This document shows, one piece after another, positions 24,900 to 33,744 of a stretch of 64,000 bases of DNA. Numbering within the stretch: the first letter of the stretch is position 1; every line of letters begins with the position of its first letter. Source of the stretch: JACVRM01 sp963755085 (GTDB taxonomy: Bacteria; Actinomycetota; Thermoleophilia; Gaiellales; Gaiellaceae); the NCBI GenBank assembly GCA_963755085.1, contig CAVWIN010000009.1, forward strand, positions 1 to 64,000, read 5' to 3'. A program made the position numbers and the translations under genes. A model generated the notes under the pieces. That model ran no database searches. It was not told the origin of the DNA and saw only the letters and a list, made by a program, of their open reading frames with translations.

Positions 24900-26693
24900 G
24901 TGCGCGCCCTGACCCGGATCCGCCTGTTCGGACCGCTGTCGATCGACGACGGCGCACGCCGGCTCGGGCCCGCCGACCTCGGCGGCGCGCGACCCAAGCA
25001 GATCCTCGAGATCCTGCTCGCGGCCCGCGGCCATCGTGTGACGACCGACCGCCTCGCCGAGCTCCTGTGGGGCGGGGACCGTCCGCGCGACGTGGCCGGC
25101 TCGCTGCAGACGTTCGTCTCCAGCCTCCGCCGCCACCTCGACCCCGACCGGGAGCGGGCACGCGCCCTGGTCGTCACCGAGCCCGAGGCGTACCGCTTCG
25201 CGACGGAGCTCGTCACGCTCGACCTCGACCGCTTCGACGAGCTGCTCGAGCGGTCGGCCCGCGAGCCGACGCGCCAGGCCCGCCGCTCACTCGAGGACGC
25301 GCTGGCGCTCGTCGGAGGTGAGGTGCTCGAGGACGAGCCGTACAGCACCTGGGCGCTCGACCTGCGCGGCAGCTACCAGGGACGCATCCTCGGAGCGCAC
25401 CTCGACGCCGCCGAGGCCGCGCTCGCGGAGCTCGACTTCGCCGCCGCTCTCGCGCACAGTGACGCCGCCGCCGCGATCGACCGCTTCAGCGAACGCGCCG
25501 AACGCTGCGGGATCGTCGCCCTGTACGCCCTCGGGCGCCAGCACGAGGCGCTCTCGCGCTACCGCTCCTTCCGCGACCTGCTCGACGAGGAGCTCGGTCT
25601 CGAACCGACCGCCGAGACCCGCGCGGTCGAGGGTGCGGTCCTCCGTCAGGAGAGCGTGCACTCGCTCCTGCCGCGCCCGATCACGCACCCGGACGACGAC
25701 GCCGGCGAGGCGGCCATCCGCCTGCTCGGGCGGACAGCCGAGCTCGACGCACTCACGCGGGCCGTGCAACGCGGACTCGAAGGCAACCTCGCCCTCGTCC
25801 AGATCGAGGGCGAATCCGGGCTCGGCAAGACGCGGCTGCTCGACGAGCTCGCTGCACGTCTCGACGGCGTACGGGTCGGGCGCGCCAGCTGCTCCGAGCT
25901 CGAGCGTCACCTGCCGTACGTTCCGCTCGCGACGGCGTTGCGCGACGCGCTCGACGACGACGAGGCCCGCGACTGCCTGCCGGCGCTTGCGAAGGTGTTC
26001 CCCGAGCTGGATCTCGACCGCCGAACCCCCGCATTCGACGAGGTCAACGTCCTCGAAACGGTCGCCGCGGTCGTCGCGAAGCACGCGCCGCTCGTCTTGC
26101 TCATCGACGACCTGCACCGTGCCGACGGCGAGACGATCGCAGCGCTTGCGTACCTGCGCCGACGGGGCATCGGGGTTGGCGGAGCGATCGTGACGACCCG
26201 CGACGTCGGCTCGTGGGGCGATCTCCTCGCCCGTCTCGAACCCGACACCGTCGTTCGTCTCGAGCCGCTGTCCGAGGATGAACTGGCTCCCCTCCGGATC
26301 GACGGCCTGCACGAGACGACCGGGGGCAATCCACGCTTCGTCGCGGCAGCGTTGGCCAACGGCAACCCTCGCAACGCACCGTCGACGACGCTCGCAGAAG
26401 CGCTCGTCGCGCAATGCCGCGCGGAAGGCCCGCGGTCGTTTCGCCTGCTGACCGCGGCGGCGATCCTCGAGCAGCCGTTCGCGCCCGAGCCGCTGTCCGA
26501 TCTGCTCGACTGGGACCCGACTGCGCTCACGGAGGAGCTCGAGCGGCTCTGCGAGCGGCGGATCCTCCGCGTCGACGGGTACGGCTTCCGCTTCCGCTAC
26601 GAGCTCGTCCGCCAGGTGCTGTGCGGGAGTGTCTCGCCTGCCCGGCGCCAGCTCCTGGAGCGGCGTCTCGACGCTCCGATCGCGGCGGCATGA
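24900..26693 (+). CDS. SARP/BTAD-type regulator with AAA ATPase domain
   Basis: I take the GTG at 24900 (GAGG upstream); the frame is open from 24852. The 597-residue protein has an OmpR-like winged helix (IRLFGPLSIDDGARRLGPAD, TTDRLAELLWGGD) and a BTAD domain ending RSFRDLLDEELGLEPTAETR. An ATPase domain follows with Walker A (GESGLGKTRLLDEL) and Walker B-like (PLVLLIDDLHRADGETI). It lacks the long TPR tail of full AfsR proteins. It is divergent from the sigma operon, 91 bp away, and may control it. Confidence 0.88.
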   Translation: MRALTRIRLFGPLSIDDGARRLGPADLGGARPKQILEILLAARGHRVTTDRLAELLWGGDRPRDVAGSLQTFVSSLRRHLDPDRERARALVVTEPEAYRFATELVTLDLDRFDELLERSAREPTRQARRSLEDALALVGGEVLEDEPYSTWALDLRGSYQGRILGAHLDAAEAALAELDFAAALAHSDAAAAIDRFSERAERCGIVALYALGRQHEALSRYRSFRDLLDEELGLEPTAETRAVEGAVLRQESVHSLLPRPITHPDDDAGEAAIRLLGRTAELDALTRAVQRGLEGNLALVQIEGESGLGKTRLLDELAARLDGVRVGRASCSELERHLPYVPLATALRDALDDDEARDCLPALAKVFPELDLDRRTPAFDEVNVLETVAAVVAKHAPLVLLIDDLHRADGETIAALAYLRRRGIGVGGAIVTTRDVGSWGDLLARLEPDTVVRLEPLSEDELAPLRIDGLHETTGGNPRFVAAALANGNPRNAPSTTLAEALVAQCRAEGPRSFRLLTAAAILEQPFAPEPLSDLLDWDPTALTEELERLCERRILRVDGYGFRFRYELVRQVLCGSVSPARRQLLERRLDAPIAAA

Positions 26694-27085
26694 CCGCGGT
26701 CGACCCGATCGACGGGACGGTCTTCGCGCGCGCCGACGAACCGGCCTACGTGATGGATCCCGAGCACGGCCGCATCCTGGCCGCGAACGACGCGGGCTGC
26801 GCGCTGCTCGGCTACAGCCGTGCCGAGCTGCTCGAGACGCCGATCTCGAAGATCCACCCTTCGGAGCTCGCGGAGCTCAGCGAGCTCCTCGACCGCGTCC
26901 TCCGCGAGAACCGTGCGTCGACGATCAAGCTCACCTGCCGGACCAAGCAGGGCACGTTCCTGCCGACGGAGATCTCGCTCCACGCGCTCGTCCTCGACGG
27001 CCGGCTGCGCATCCTCGGCCTCGTCCAGGACCGCAGCGAGCACCGCCAGGCCCACGCGGCTGAGGCGCCGCTCAGGTCCGGCTAA
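26690..27085 (+). CDS. Stand-alone PAS-domain protein (131 aa)
   Basis: Its ATG overlaps the stop of the SARP-like gene (ATGA). The whole protein is one PAS domain: DEPAYVMDPEHGRILAANDA, GYSRAELLETPISKIHPSEL, LTCRTKQGTFLPTEISLHAL and a final strand. No output domain is present, so it probably works with the coupled SARP ATPase as a sensory partner, which is inference from the overlap. Confidence 0.85.
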   Translation: MTAVDPIDGTVFARADEPAYVMDPEHGRILAANDAGCALLGYSRAELLETPISKIHPSELAELSELLDRVLRENRASTIKLTCRTKQGTFLPTEISLHALVLDGRLRILGLVQDRSEHRQAHAAEAPLRSG

Positions 27086-27108
27086 GGCGCGGTCGGCACG
27101 CTGGCGAC

Positions 27109-27420
27109 ATGGTCACCACGGGATTGATCGTCCGGCTCGAAGCGAAGGCCGGCAAGGAAGAGGAGCTTGCAGCGTTCCTCCACGACGCACTCCCGCTCGT
27201 CGAGGACGAGCCTGAGACGATCGCGTGGTTCGCACTCCGGACAGGCGGCTCGTCCTTCGCGATCGTCGACGCGTTTCCCGACGAGGCCGGACGCCAGGCG
27301 CACCTGGACGGCCCCGTGGCGGCCGCGCTCCTGGCGAACGCCGACGCGCTGCTCGCCGCTCCGCCCGAGATCGGGCCGGCCGACGTGCTCGCCGCCAAGC
27401 TCCCCGAAGGGACACGATGA
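27109..27420 (+). CDS. Antibiotic biosynthesis monooxygenase (ABM) family protein
   Basis: 103 residues forming the ferredoxin-like fold of ABM/YgiN proteins: VRLEAKAGKEEELAAFLHDA, ETIAWFALRTGGSSFAIVDA, FPDEAGRQAHLDGPVAAALL. These small oxygenases act on quinol or haem substrates or only bind them. Its stop overlaps the next start. Confidence 0.85.
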   Translation: MVTTGLIVRLEAKAGKEEELAAFLHDALPLVEDEPETIAWFALRTGGSSFAIVDAFPDEAGRQAHLDGPVAAALLANADALLAAPPEIGPADVLAAKLPEGTR

Positions 27421-27653
27421 TGACGACCCATCCTCCACGCCGCGAGCTCGCCCACCGCGTCACGGGCGGCATCGAGGTCACGCTCTACTGGAATGCCCTC
27501 GACGGCACGACCGCCGTGGAAGTCTGGCAGCCCACGACCGAAGAGCTGCTCTTCTTCGAGGTCGCGCGGGAGCGGGCGCTCGACGCCTTCTATCACCCGT
27601 TCGCACACCTCCCGACGCGCTCGGAAGAGCTGCTCCTGGCGCTGCGCGCCTGA
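27417..27653 (+). CDS. Small hypothetical protein (78 aa)
   Basis: Coupled to the ABM gene by ATGATG over its stop. It has HRVTGGIEVTLYWNALDGTT and EVWQPTTEELLFFEVARERA, followed by DAFYHPFAHLP. I recognise the pattern as a common actinobacterial small protein but cannot name a family. Confidence 0.7.
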   Translation: MMTTHPPRRELAHRVTGGIEVTLYWNALDGTTAVEVWQPTTEELLFFEVARERALDAFYHPFAHLPTRSEELLLALRA

Positions 27654-27706
27654 GGGGACGGCGCATTGACCACGAGCGACCACCACGCCGACGGTTCATC
27701 GATGCG

Positions 27707-27829
27707 GTGATCGAGCTTTCGGACACTGCCACGCCCGTCAACGTCCTCCGCTACCTGGAGGCGAGCACGGCGCTCGAGCGGGGCGACTCGCCACGGCCGC
27801 TGCCCGCCCCCAAGGCGGACAACGCATGA
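27707..27829 (+). CDS. Short hypothetical protein (about 40 aa), start uncertain
   Basis: The frame reads VIELSDTATPVNVLRYLEAS from a GTG and ends KADNA with the stop overlapping the next ATG, which supports translation. A plausible longer form would begin near 27668 (LTTSDHHAD...RRFIDAV) if one base has been lost. No function is known. Confidence 0.4.
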   Translation: MIELSDTATPVNVLRYLEASTALERGDSPRPLPAPKADNA

Positions 27830-28284
27830 GCGTCCTGCCGCGAAGCCTCTTCGAGACCCACCTCCCGACGACCGACCTCGGTCGCTCGATCGCGTTCTAT
27901 CGCGACGTCGTCCGGCTCCAGCTCGCCTGGGAGGTCGAGGAGCGCGGCGCGGCGTTCTTCTGGATCGGCGCCCCGGGACAGTCGATGCTCGGGCTCTGGG
28001 AGGCCGGGTCGGCACCGATCGGGCTCTCGCTCCACATTGCGTTCAGCGCCGACCTCGACGACGTCCTGCGCGCGTGCGACCGCCTGCGGCAGGTCGGTGT
28101 GACGCCGCTCTCATTCTTCGCCGCCGAGACGACCGAGCCGAGCGTCATCGGCTGGATGCCGGCGGCCGCCGTGTACTTCCGCGACCCGGACGGTCACCTC
28201 CTCGAGTACCTGGCGATGCTCGACGCCGCCCCTCGCCCGGACCTCGGGATCCTGACGTGGTCGGAGTGGCAAGCCGCGGTCTGA
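27826..28284 (+). CDS. VOC-superfamily (glyoxalase-like) protein
   Basis: 152 residues with two beta-alpha-beta-beta-beta modules: FETHLPTTDLGRSIAFYRDV (metal-ligand His), then LSLHIAFSADLDDVLRACDR, and AAAVYFRDPDGHLLEYLAML (final Glu ligand). Probably a lyase, dioxygenase or resistance protein; substrate unknown. Confidence 0.9.
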   Translation: MSVLPRSLFETHLPTTDLGRSIAFYRDVVRLQLAWEVEERGAAFFWIGAPGQSMLGLWEAGSAPIGLSLHIAFSADLDDVLRACDRLRQVGVTPLSFFAAETTEPSVIGWMPAAAVYFRDPDGHLLEYLAMLDAAPRPDLGILTWSEWQAAV

Positions 28285-28286
28285 CG

Positions 28287-29060
28287 GTGACGCAGGGCCC
28301 GGCGGACCGCGAGCTGTTCGCCCGCGGGGCCGAGACCCTGATCGCCTCGTGGGCCGAGTACGCCCGCTGGGCGACCGGGGCCGCAGTCCATCGTCTGGCC
28401 GGGGTCGCCGCCGCGGTCTTCCCGAAGGCGCCGGAGCGTGCGGTCTACAACAACGCCCTGGTCGCCCGAGGCCTGCCGAGGCACGAGCGGGCCGACGCGC
28501 TCGCCGCGCTCGAACGTGCATACGCGGAGGCCGGCGTCACGCGCTTCGCGGTCTGGGTGGAGGAGGACGACGACGCCCTGCGCTTCGACCTCGAGCGGCG
28601 CGGCTACCGGCTCGACACGTCGACGCGGGCGATGGGCGTGGCGCTCGCAGACATTCGCATGCCGCCGCAGCCCATCGACCTCGGGCCGGCGGACTGGTCG
28701 GAGCACATCCGGATCGGAGAGCTGCCGCCGAACTTCCTTCTCGGCGCCGATCCACGCGCCCTCCACGTTCGGGTCGGACGCCTCGGAGGCGAGAACGTGG
28801 CGACGGCGCTGGCGTTCGATCACCGCGGCGACTGCGGGATCTACAACGTCGGCACACTCGAGCATGCGCGACGGCGCGGCCTGGGCACCGCCCTCACCGT
28901 CCTCCAGCTCCATGACGCACGCGCACGCGGATGCCTGACGGCGAGCCTGCAGGCGACACCCGCGGCCGAGCGGATGTACGCCGCCATCGGATTCCGCGAC
29001 CTCGGCCGCATCCTCGAGTACACCCCGGAGGTGGCTGGAAATGGCTCCGTGCGATCATGA
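28287..29060 (+). CDS. GNAT-family N-acetyltransferase (257 aa)
   Basis: The GTG at 28287 lies 2 bp after the VOC stop. The N-terminal half is a divergent GNAT-like repeat. The C-terminal half has the acetyl-CoA loop (NVGTLEHARRRGLGTALTVL) and TPAAERMYAAIGFRDLGRIL. Two-domain GNATs of this size are common in actinobacteria. Substrate unknown. Confidence 0.85.
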   Translation: MTQGPADRELFARGAETLIASWAEYARWATGAAVHRLAGVAAAVFPKAPERAVYNNALVARGLPRHERADALAALERAYAEAGVTRFAVWVEEDDDALRFDLERRGYRLDTSTRAMGVALADIRMPPQPIDLGPADWSEHIRIGELPPNFLLGADPRALHVRVGRLGGENVATALAFDHRGDCGIYNVGTLEHARRRGLGTALTVLQLHDARARGCLTASLQATPAAERMYAAIGFRDLGRILEYTPEVAGNGSVRS

Positions 29061-29072
29061 CTGCGAGCGGAC

Positions 29073-29414
29073 GTGTCGACGGACCATCACTCCGAGTATC
29101 TGGCCAGGGCGATAGCCGCCCTCACACCCGAAGGGCACGAGCGGGTCGACGAGCTCCTCGACCAGCTCGCCGAGGTCGTCGGCGATCACGAGGCCGTCGC
29201 CAGGTTCGCCGCGGCTCGGAGGGCCGAGGCCGATGGCGGCGGGACGCCTGCCGGCGCGAGCCCCGGACGCGTGCTCAGCCGACAGGAGCTGGACGTCTTG
29301 ATAACGGGCTTCACGGAGATTCGTGATCAGGAGCTGCTGGACGACGTCGGGGGCTGGGCGAACGCCGTCGTCGCGCTGCTCGAAGACGAAGCTGAACGCG
29401 GCCCCGCGGACTGA
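29073..29414 (+). CDS. Hypothetical all-helical protein (113 aa)
   Basis: Starts with GTG (STDHHSEYLARAIAALTPEG). It is acidic and helical (HERVDELLDQLAEVVGDHEA, LDVLITGFTEIRDQELLDDV) and has no membrane helix or recognised domain. It closes the gene run that begins at 24900. Confidence 0.6.
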   Translation: MSTDHHSEYLARAIAALTPEGHERVDELLDQLAEVVGDHEAVARFAAARRAEADGGGTPAGASPGRVLSRQELDVLITGFTEIRDQELLDDVGGWANAVVALLEDEAERGPAD

Positions 29415-29485
29415 CCCGGCCGTTTCGGCACGGCCTAACTCGCCCGAGGGACTCAGGGGAGTCAAGGCGAACCCTCCGGCAGCCG

Positions 29486-29778
29486 ATGCGAGCGCCCGTC
29501 ACACGCCGTCCCCTGCTGGTCGAGGGCCAGCCGTCGGCCGATCGTGACGGCGACGCATCCTCGATCCGCGCGACAACTGCCCCACCGTCACAAACCCCGA
29601 CCAGCGGAACTCCGACGGGACGAAGCTCGGCGACGCCTGCGAGCGCGACCGCACGCCGCCACGAGTCCAGGTCTCACCCGCGACTCTCACGCGCGGCCGC
29701 TGGAGCGGAGCGAAGGTGCACATGATCTTGAAGCTGAACCACAACACCGTCGAAACGGCGCTCTTCGAGTTCAAGTAG
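29486..29778 (+). pseudogene. Remnant of a thrombospondin type-3 repeat protein
   Basis: One frame gives ADRDGD and, after a 1-bp shift near 29550, the next gives ILDPRDNCPTVTNPDQRNSD with GTKLGDACERD, a calcium-binding TSP3 repeat. A tail follows (VQVSPATLTRGRW, HMILKLNHNTVETALFEFK) ending at 29778. TSP3 proteins are normally large and exported; no signal peptide or start is seen, so this is a 3' remnant. Confidence 0.55.
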
Positions 29779-29860
29779 ACCCGAGCGGCGACGGCGGGAG
29801 GCGGTGTCGACGCTGCCCCCCGCCCGTCGTCACGGCAGCCCGCCGGACTAGGATCGGCTC

Positions 29861-30073
29861 ATGGCGATGGAGTACGCCGTTCAGCGGCTCGAGCTCGGCG
29901 ACGTCGTCCTCTTGCGCCTTCCCGGGCAGGAAGAGCCGGTCGAGGCGACGGTGGTCCGGGCTATCGATCGCACCGCCTCGACCGTGCGGGCGACGATGCG
30001 AGTGGAAGGACGCGAAGAGTTCGTCCAGGAGTGGCCGCTCGACGAGCTGGTAACCGTCGTCCGCGGCCCCTGA
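29861..30073 (+). CDS. Small hypothetical beta-rich protein (70 aa)
   Basis: MAMEYAVQRLELGDVVLLRL begins a compact, beta-rich protein (EATVVRAIDRTASTVRATMR) ending LVTVVRGP. TAGGAT nine bases before the ATG could be a -10 element, so the mRNA may be leaderless. No family is recognised. Confidence 0.6.
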   Translation: MAMEYAVQRLELGDVVLLRLPGQEEPVEATVVRAIDRTASTVRATMRVEGREEFVQEWPLDELVTVVRGP

Positions 30074-30220
30074 ACGCACGTTACGGGCCCGCCCCGCGCG
30101 GCCAGGATGTTTCGCTCGCGAACCAGTGAGCGCGCCAGGGTCTTCCACGGGCGCGAGTCGTTGCCCGAGCCGCGATCCTTGAGCAGTCAAGCAAATCAGG
30201 GATCGAAAGGAGACTCCGAA

Positions 30221-31150
30221 ATGGCAACGATGCACACACATGATCTGGGCGCCGAGACATTCACGAGCGCCCTGCAGGACGACCTGACCAAGCTCCGCGA
30301 GGGCTACGCCGAGGTCGGCGACATGAGGCTGCACTACGTGGAGGCCGGCAACGGGCCGCTCGTCGTCCTCCTGCACGGTTTCCCGGAGTTCTGGTACGGG
30401 TGGCGGCGCCAGATCGCGCCGCTGGCAGCGGCCGGCTACCACGTCGTTGCGCCCGACCTGCGCGGCTACAACCTGTCTTCGCGGCCGAAGGGCATCGCGC
30501 CCTACGCAGCCGATCGGGTGGCCGATGACATCAGCGGCCTCATCCGCGAGCTGGGGTACGAGTCGGCGATCCTAGTCGGCCACGACTGGGGCGGGACCGT
30601 CGCCTGGACCACCGCGATGAACCACCCGGAAGTCGTTGAGCGGCTTGCCATCCTCGATGCGGCCCATCCGCGGAAGCTCCAGAAGGGGCTCTTCAAGCCG
30701 CGCCAGTTCCTGCGGAGCTGGTACTTCTTCTTCTTCGCCCTCCCGTGGCTGCCCGAGCGCATCGCGCGGGCCGGGAACTTCCGGTTCTTCCGCCGCTTCC
30801 TGCGCGACGCCCGTCCCGCAGACACGCAGCAGGAGATCGACCGCTACGTCGAGGCGTGGTCGCAAAAGGGAACGCTGTCCGGAATGATCGACTACTACCG
30901 ATACTCGGTGTTCACGCCGCCGTGGAAGGCGTGGGCGGCGATCAAGCCGATCTCGGCGCCCACCCTGGTCATCTGGGGACAGCGCGACCGCTACCTCGGC
31001 CGCACGCTGGCCGAGCCTGAGCACAAGGACGTGCCCAACCTGGTCGGCGTCGAGCGCCTGCCCAACGCGTCCCGCTGGGTCCATCACGACGAGGCCGAGC
31101 GCGTCAACCAGCTGCTCGTGGAGTTCTTCGCCTCCACACCTCGGGCGTAG
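30221..31150 (+). CDS. Alpha/beta-fold epoxide hydrolase
   Basis: The ATG follows GAAAGGAG. The 309-residue protein has the oxyanion motif HGFPEFWYGWR, the nucleophile elbow VGHDWGG (Asp, as in epoxide hydrolases and dehalogenases) and a C-terminal catalytic His in SRWVHHDEAERVN. A cap domain with Tyr residues (MIDYYRYSVF) fits epoxide ring opening. Monocistronic, with a strong terminator behind it. Confidence 0.9.
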   Translation: MATMHTHDLGAETFTSALQDDLTKLREGYAEVGDMRLHYVEAGNGPLVVLLHGFPEFWYGWRRQIAPLAAAGYHVVAPDLRGYNLSSRPKGIAPYAADRVADDISGLIRELGYESAILVGHDWGGTVAWTTAMNHPEVVERLAILDAAHPRKLQKGLFKPRQFLRSWYFFFFALPWLPERIARAGNFRFFRRFLRDARPADTQQEIDRYVEAWSQKGTLSGMIDYYRYSVFTPPWKAWAAIKPISAPTLVIWGQRDRYLGRTLAEPEHKDVPNLVGVERLPNASRWVHHDEAERVNQLLVEFFASTPRA

Positions 31151-31168
31151 TTGGAACGGAGCTCGAAC

Positions 31169-31202
31169 GGAGCGCGGCGCCTCTGGCGCCGCGCTCCTTT
31201 TT
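31169..31202 (+). terminator. Rho-independent terminator
   Basis: A 13-bp perfect stem (GGAGCGCGGCGCC / GGCGCCGCGCTCC) with a 3-nt loop is followed by five T residues, directly after the epoxide hydrolase. Confidence 0.9.
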
Positions 31203-31291
31203 CAGTGCTCACGACGAGTCCGGACTGACCGGCGCCCGCGCCGGGGGGTCACACCAGCGCCCCGTTCCATGCTCGGCGGTTCTACGCGGGA

Positions 31292-31972
31292 TTAGGGCGA
31301 AGGTGGAGGAGCGTCGCTCCTGAAGCTGCCCACGAGAATGTGGAGGCTGAGCACGAACACCCAGGCCGGGAACGCGAGCTCGAGCCAGTCGGAGAAGTCA
31401 ACCGCCACAAGGAGGAGGGCCGCGATGGAGTACCCCGCGACGATCAGCCAGCGCGGGGCGATGCGGGCTCGCAGCATAATCGTCGACGTCGCGATCGCGA
31501 ACACGGCGGCCATCCTCATCGCGTAGATGCTGAGGAGGTCCGTGGTCGCATGCCTGGCGACCGGCCAGGCGCTCGAGGCGATGACGCCGCCGTTCTTCTC
31601 TCCCGCGGTTGCCACCAGTCCTGCCGAAACCGCCGCGGCAACGAAGACCATGGCGACGAACAGCAGCCCGCTCCCAAGGAAGACCGTCGCGAAGAAACGG
31701 TCCTCCGCCTCGCCGATCCGGTCGCGGACGACGCCGATGAACCAGAGAAACGCGATCCCGGCAAACGGCACCAGGCTGAGCGCGCGCAGCACCGCGTGCC
31801 GTCGCGAGCGGTCCGTAAGCCACGCCCCGGCGTCGTGCGGGTCGGACGGGACCGCCCGGTGGACGAGCACGAGAGCGAGAACGAACAACACCGAGAACGC
31901 AATCCCGGCCAGCGCGGCGGCGCGTGGCGTCCGGATCGCCCGACTGACGACCAGGGTCTCCGACGCGTCCAT
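31292..31972 (-). CDS. Multi-pass membrane protein, paralogue of 40049-40765
   Basis: From the ATG at 31970-31972 (GAGGGCAGG upstream) the product has about five membrane helices. It shares long identical stretches with the 40.05 kb protein: SVLFVLALVLVHRA-type first helix, DAGAWLTDRSRRHAVLRALS, and DRFFATVFLGSGLLFVAMVF. No Pfam family is recognised. It is probably a conserved actinobacterial membrane protein of unknown function. Confidence 0.8.
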   Translation of the reverse strand: MDASETLVVSRAIRTPRAAALAGIAFSVLFVLALVLVHRAVPSDPHDAGAWLTDRSRRHAVLRALSLVPFAGIAFLWFIGVVRDRIGEAEDRFFATVFLGSGLLFVAMVFVAAAVSAGLVATAGEKNGGVIASSAWPVARHATTDLLSIYAMRMAAVFAIATSTIMLRARIAPRWLIVAGYSIAALLLVAVDFSDWLELAFPAWVFVLSLHILVGSFRSDAPPPSP

Positions 31973-32061
31973 GGCCTGCCCTCGGCGTCGCGTGTCCCTC
32001 ATGGCAGGCCCCTACGCCGTCGTCGCCGGGCTCAGGGCCGCACCGTGGCGAGGGTTGCGGC

Positions 32062-32432
32062 TCAAGGTTCGACAGCCGGAGGCCGGTAGCCCGGGACCTC
32101 TCCAGCAATCGGGATGAGGCGCTTGGCGGCGACCTGCTCGCGAAGGAGCGCGAGCATCGTGCGCTGCAGTCCCCGCGCCGCGTCGTCCGTGTACGTGGGG
32201 TGCGCGAGGTTGCGCTGCTCGTAGGGGTCGAGCGTCAGGTCGTAGAGCTCGTACTCGTCGGGCTCGGGCTCCGTGGCGGTCACGGTCTTCCTCCGGTCGA
32301 GACGCTCATCTCCAGGCTGTCCTCGGCGGTGAGCTTTTCCCGACGGAACCCCTGCAGCTCGTCCGACTCGCAGAGCGGCGGGTAACGAAGCTGGTCGGTC
32401 AGGACGACCAGGATGTTGGGCCGCGGCGTCAC
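32062..32432 (-). pseudogene. Sulfatase remnant with the middle deleted
   Basis: From a GTG at 32430-32432 the first about 50 residues (VTPRPNILVVLTDQLRYPPL) are a sulfatase N-terminus. After a change of frame near 32290 the next about 75 residues (PDEYELYDLTLDPYEQRNLA, ending VPGYRPPAVEP) are a sulfatase C-terminus. The formylglycine motif and some 350 residues are missing, so the gene cannot be active. Confidence 0.75.
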
Positions 32433-32511
32433 TGCGACACCCTATGTCGCCGCTTCGCACCGCGCCGGAGGCGGACTACTGCAGTCCCGTTACGAGATGC
32501 GACGAGTGGAA

Positions 32512-33327
32512 ATGGCTGATCGACTGCTCGCAGTAGGCTCTCGGGTCGTGATCGATTGGCTGCACCGCCTACCGTTCGTGTGGCTCGTCGTCGTAGTGTT
32601 CGGCGTGACGTATCTCGTCGCTGCCGCCATCTCGTGGATCGTGCTGAGGCTTGCGGTCGGCGAGCGCGGGCGCGCGTTCAAGGCCGTGTCGCCTGGCTTG
32701 CTGCCCCCGCTGGGGGTGGTCTTCGGGCTAGTCGTAGGTTTCCTCGCAGTCCAAGTCTGGAACGACGTCGGCCAAGCGCAGACAGCGGTCAACCGCGAGG
32801 CCAGCACATTGCGCTCCGTCGTACTCCTAAGCGAGAGCTTCCCGGGAGCGCCGCAGGGGAAGATGCGCGCGCTCGTGCGGCGACATATCAAGGACGCTGT
32901 CAATGAGGAATGGCCTGCGATGGCCGGAGGGCATGCCACTCTCACGGCCGTCCCGGCCTCGCTCGCCGAGGCGCTCCATCTAGCACTCGTGCTCAAGCCT
33001 CAGTCGGAGGGCCAAAAAGTGGCGCAGACGCAGATGGTCGCCGCGCTCGAAACCGCCCTCGACGCACGGCGGGAGCGCATCATCGTCAGCGAATCGCGGG
33101 TCAACTGGGCCAAGTGGACAGGCGTCGTTCTGCTGGCGGTCCTGACCTTGGTCGCGATCGCCTTCGTTCACAGCGAAAGACGGGCCACGACAGCGATCGC
33201 GATGGGCATCTTCGCCTCCGCGGTTGCGGTGTGCCTGTTGATGATCGCCTCTCAGGACAGGCCGTTCGCCGGCCCCTTCGCCGTGAAGCCGGACCCGCTC
33301 GTGCAGGTCACCCCAGGGGGACGCTGA
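32512..33327 (+). CDS. DUF4239-like membrane protein
   Basis: About 271 residues from the ATG at 32512 (ATG 32497 and a GTG at 32549 are alternatives; no ribosome site decides). Two N-terminal membrane helices flank LRLAVGERGRAF and LLPPLGVVFGLVVGFLAVQV. A helical soluble segment (VNREASTLRSVVLLSESFPG) and two C-terminal helices follow. This is the four-helix, bestrophin-like layout of DUF4239. The protein at 47904-48734 has the same plan. Confidence 0.75.
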   Translation: MADRLLAVGSRVVIDWLHRLPFVWLVVVVFGVTYLVAAAISWIVLRLAVGERGRAFKAVSPGLLPPLGVVFGLVVGFLAVQVWNDVGQAQTAVNREASTLRSVVLLSESFPGAPQGKMRALVRRHIKDAVNEEWPAMAGGHATLTAVPASLAEALHLALVLKPQSEGQKVAQTQMVAALETALDARRERIIVSESRVNWAKWTGVVLLAVLTLVAIAFVHSERRATTAIAMGIFASAVAVCLLMIASQDRPFAGPFAVKPDPLVQVTPGGR

Positions 33328-33373
33328 AGTCGAGCCTCCGAGCCGCGGCAGCGCTCGGTTGCGCGCCGTGCCG

Positions 33374-33544
33374 CTACGTCGACGCCGTCGGCGTCGGCCG
33401 CATGAACGCGCCGAAAATCCACAGGATCGGGAAGAAGATCCCGAAGAAGAACAGCCAGCCGTGCCCGTTCCGAATCGTCATGACGCCGAGCGTGACCGCC
33501 AGGACAATCCAGAGGAGACCGCCGAATCCGATTCCCCACCACAT
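33374..33544 (-). CDS. Conserved tiny hydrophobic membrane protein, copy 2 (56 aa)
   Basis: Starts MWWGIGFGGLLWIVLAVTLG with GGGAGG 7 nt upstream and differs from copy 1 at only a few positions before the divergent end (PTPTAST). The DNA is also highly similar over about 150 bp. Unlike the other two copies it has no collagen-like gene beside it. Confidence 0.8.
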   Translation of the reverse strand: MWWGIGFGGLLWIVLAVTLGVMTIRNGHGWLFFFGIFFPILWIFGAFMRPTPTAST

Positions 33545-33744
33545 GATGGACCTCCCTTGTGTTGACCCGCACCATTGTCGGTGGGATCGAGTCGTCCTCC
33601 TCATCCGATGCGGGTGAACGAGGGGTTCGTGGAATCCGGGGACGGCGACGACGGCCCGCTACCTCGCGCCCGCCGCGGGTGCGTCCACCACCCGCCGGAG
33701 AGGGCTCTCTTATCGGACATCGGCGGCCACGCCGCCGTTGTCGA

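Noticed and set aside
24900..26693. Sign of a secondary-metabolite gene cluster from the SARP-type regulator
   Set aside because: No polyketide, peptide-synthetase or other core biosynthetic genes are nearby; the neighbours are small stress-type enzymes.
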